Shown one piece after another: positions 62,192-64,000 of a stretch of DNA of 64,000 bases (positions are counted from its first letter, which is position 1; each line of letters opens with the position of its first letter). Made by a program: the position numbers and the translations under genes. This DNA comes from Gordonia pseudamarae (GTDB lineage: Bacteria; Actinomycetota; Actinomycetes; Mycobacteriales; Mycobacteriaceae): contig NZ_CP045809.1 of the NCBI RefSeq assembly GCF_025273675.1, positions 1,364,001-1,428,000 on the forward strand, given 5' to 3'. The notes below the pieces were generated by a model, which made no database searches, was not told where the DNA came from, and saw only the letters and a list, made by a program, of their open reading frames with translations.

Positions 62192-64000
62192 TGACCGTGA
62201 CAGATCTGGACGCCCCGCCCGCCCCCGCGGCCAACAGGCAGTTTCTGCGGCTGGCGACCGTCGGCAGCGTCGACGACGGCAAATCCACCCTCATCGGCCG
62301 GATACTGCACGACACCGGGTCGCTGCCCACCGACCACATCGAGTCGGTGACCGGCGAGGACGGTGAACTCGACCTGGCCGCACTGTCGGACGGGTTGCGT
62401 GCCGAGCGTGAACAGGGCATCACCATCGACGTTGCCTACCGGTTTTTCTCCACCGACACCCGTAGCTACGTCCTCGCCGACACGCCCGGTCACGAGCGGT
62501 ACACCCGCAACACCTTCACCGGGGCGTCCAACGCCCATGTGGCCGTGGTGCTCGTCGACGCCCAGCACGGCCTGCAGCGCCAGACGCGGCGCCACGCGCG
62601 GATAGCGTCGCTGGTGGGTATCCGGCATGTCGTGGCAGCGGTCAACAAGATCGATCTCGTCGACTTCTCCGAGGACCGGTTCGGCGCGGTCAAGGCCGAG
62701 CTCGACGAGTTGGCGCTGCAGGTGGGCATCGACACGATCACCGCGATCCCGGTCGCCGCCCGCAGTGGTGACAATGTGGTGCACCGATCGGCCTCCACTC
62801 CTTGGTACGGTGGCCCGACGCTGTTGGAATTCCTTGAGGAGATCGAACTTTCGGCACCATCGCCGCGTGCCCAGGAACTGCGGTTGCCCGTGCAGTACGC
62901 CTCGCGGCCCAGCGTCACTCACCGTCGGGTGTACAGCGGCCGTATCGTGGCCGGCACCATCAACGTCGGCGACGAGATCGCCGTACTGCCGTCGGGTAGC
63001 CGCAGCACCGTCACCGCCGTCGACACCCTTGACGACTCGCGGACGACAGGTGTTGCCGGACTGTCGGTGTCGGTGCAGCTCGCCGACGACATCGACGTCG
63101 GCCGCGGTGATGTGATCGTCAGCGCCGCCGACGACGCGCACCTTCCGGTGGTGGCCCGCGAACTCGAGGCCACCGTGTGCTGGCTGGCCGAGAAACCGCT
63201 GCGCGCCGGAGACCGGGTTGCGCTCAAACACGGTACGACCACGGTGCGGGCCACCGTGCAGTCGCTCGACCGTCGCCTCGATCCGGACAGTCTCATCGAA
63301 CAGGTCGGCCCGAGTTCGCTGGAACTCAACGATATCGGCACCGTCACCCTTCGCACCTCCTCGGTGGTGCTCGCCGACAGGTACGCGGAGAACCGGGACG
63401 GCGGTGCGTTCGTTCTCATCGACGAGGCATCAAACGAGACCGTCGCCGCCGGAACCATTTCCGAGGCACGGGAAGTGGTGCCGGGCAAGGCCGCCCGCAA
63501 CGACGTCAAGTGGCATCCCAGCTCGCTTGCGCGCAATGAACGCTGGCGCAAGACCGGCCAGCGCGGTGCGACGGTCTGGCTGACCGGTCTGCCCGCATCG
63601 GGCAAATCCACCCTGGCGGTGGCACTCGAACGGCTGCTGGTCACCCAGGGGCGGGTCGCGTACCTGCTCGACGGTGACAACATCCGCCACGGCATTTCCG
63701 ACGACCTCGGCTTCTCACCCGGAGACCGCGCCGAGAACATCAGGCGGGTAGGCCATCTCGCTCGGCTGTTCGCCGACGCCGGGGTCATCGCGATCGCCTC
63801 GCTGGTCTCGCCGCTGCGTTCGGACCGGGAGATCGCCCGCGAACTCCACGACGCCGCCGGCATCGACTTCGTCGAGGTACACGTTTCGACGCCGGTGGCC
63901 GAATGTGAACGCCGCGATCCCAAGGGGCTCTACAAGCGTGCCCGCGAAGGCACGCTGCGCGGCCTCACCGGCGTCGACGCCCCGTATGAGAAGCCGGAGT
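62191..64000 (+). CDS. cysNC: Bifunctional sulfate adenylyltransferase subunit 1 / APS kinase CysN-CysC (3' end outside window)
   Basis: The fused protein makes APS (GTPase-driven, with CysD) and phosphorylates it to PAPS. The GTPase half shows G1 TVGSVDDGKSTLIGR, G2 EREQGITIDVAYR, G3 DTPGHERYTRNT and G4 NKID. The APS kinase half begins after about residue 440: VWLTGLPASGKSTLAVALE (P-loop), LLDGDNIRHGISDDLGFSPGDRAENIRRVGHL and VEVHVSTPVAECERRDPKGLYKRAREG. The start overlaps the cysD stop by one base. The window ends before its stop, at CysC residues for VDAPYEKP. It supplies PAPS to the adjacent Stf0. Confidence 0.97.
   Translation, partial: MTVTDLDAPPAPAANRQFLRLATVGSVDDGKSTLIGRILHDTGSLPTDHIESVTGEDGELDLAALSDGLRAEREQGITIDVAYRFFSTDTRSYVLADTPGHERYTRNTFTGASNAHVAVVLVDAQHGLQRQTRRHARIASLVGIRHVVAAVNKIDLVDFSEDRFGAVKAELDELALQVGIDTITAIPVAARSGDNVVHRSASTPWYGGPTLLEFLEEIELSAPSPRAQELRLPVQYASRPSVTHRRVYSGRIVAGTINVGDEIAVLPSGSRSTVTAVDTLDDSRTTGVAGLSVSVQLADDIDVGRGDVIVSAADDAHLPVVARELEATVCWLAEKPLRAGDRVALKHGTTTVRATVQSLDRRLDPDSLIEQVGPSSLELNDIGTVTLRTSSVVLADRYAENRDGGAFVLIDEASNETVAAGTISEAREVVPGKAARNDVKWHPSSLARNERWRKTGQRGATVWLTGLPASGKSTLAVALERLLVTQGRVAYLLDGDNIRHGISDDLGFSPGDRAENIRRVGHLARLFADAGVIAIASLVSPLRSDREIARELHDAAGIDFVEVHVSTPVAECERRDPKGLYKRAREGTLRGLTGVDAPYEKPE

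Overview
The window is a high-GC actinobacterial chromosome segment, most likely from Gordonia or a close mycolic-acid relative (inference). It contains a YrbE/Mce permease pair, a DUF348/G5-type resuscitation-promoting factor, an AlkB alkane hydroxylase, a Stf0 sulfotransferase with CysD/CysNC, and many GTG starts. The order tatD-rpfB-ksgA-ispE ... pth-rplY ... prs-glmU ... tetR-mfd-mazG matches, from memory, the Mycobacterium tuberculosis Rv1008-Rv1021 order with many insertions. That backbone is vertical housekeeping DNA; the insertions carry the novelty.

Layout. 1-5.8 kb: yrbE permeases, an SRPBCC membrane protein, PhzF, an iron-box-controlled siderophore-interacting flavoprotein, a SnoaL-like/HxlR divergent pair and TatD. 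5.8-15.2 kb: rpfB (with a structured leader RNA)-ksgA-ispE, a degenerate PrmC-like methyltransferase without a canonical start codon, two ABC-F ATPases flanking an integral-membrane alpha/beta hydrolase, and a 27-bp tandem repeat. 15.4-30.1 kb: a leftward block of very large proteins of unknown function: a 283-aa protein, a DUF6603 protein, a roughly 900-aa protein split by an IS256-family element, a 1,493-aa protein, a 504-aa protein, an astacin-type metallopeptidase and a 102-aa beta-rich protein. This is the least explained part of the window.

30.2-46.7 kb: HIBYL-CoA-hydrolase-like protein, PrfC, AlkB without rubredoxin genes, a small secreted protein, FabH, Pth, RplY, a GAF-LuxR regulator divergent from an AMP ligase, small membrane proteins, a limonene-epoxide-hydrolase-like protein, ArsC, an NTR-like surface protein, Prs, GlmU, FabG and tRNA-Gln. 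46.8-48.2 kb: a three-gene toxin-antitoxin-chaperone (TAC) system beside the tRNA, with a SecB-like third gene. 48.4-50.5 kb: a decayed cobalamin-uptake locus made of a B12 riboswitch, an in-frame collapsed FecCD permease of 41 codons, an intact ATPase and a degenerate CbiX/[2Fe-2S] protein.

50.6-64 kb: TetR, a GNAT acetyltransferase carrying an 18-bp repeat expansion, a copper/peroxidase trio (membrane protein, PCuAC lipoprotein, Tat-exported DyP peroxidase), Mfd-MazG, and a sulfate-activation and sulfation module (sulfatase, Stf0 sulfotransferase, CysD, CysN-CysC fusion cut by the window end).
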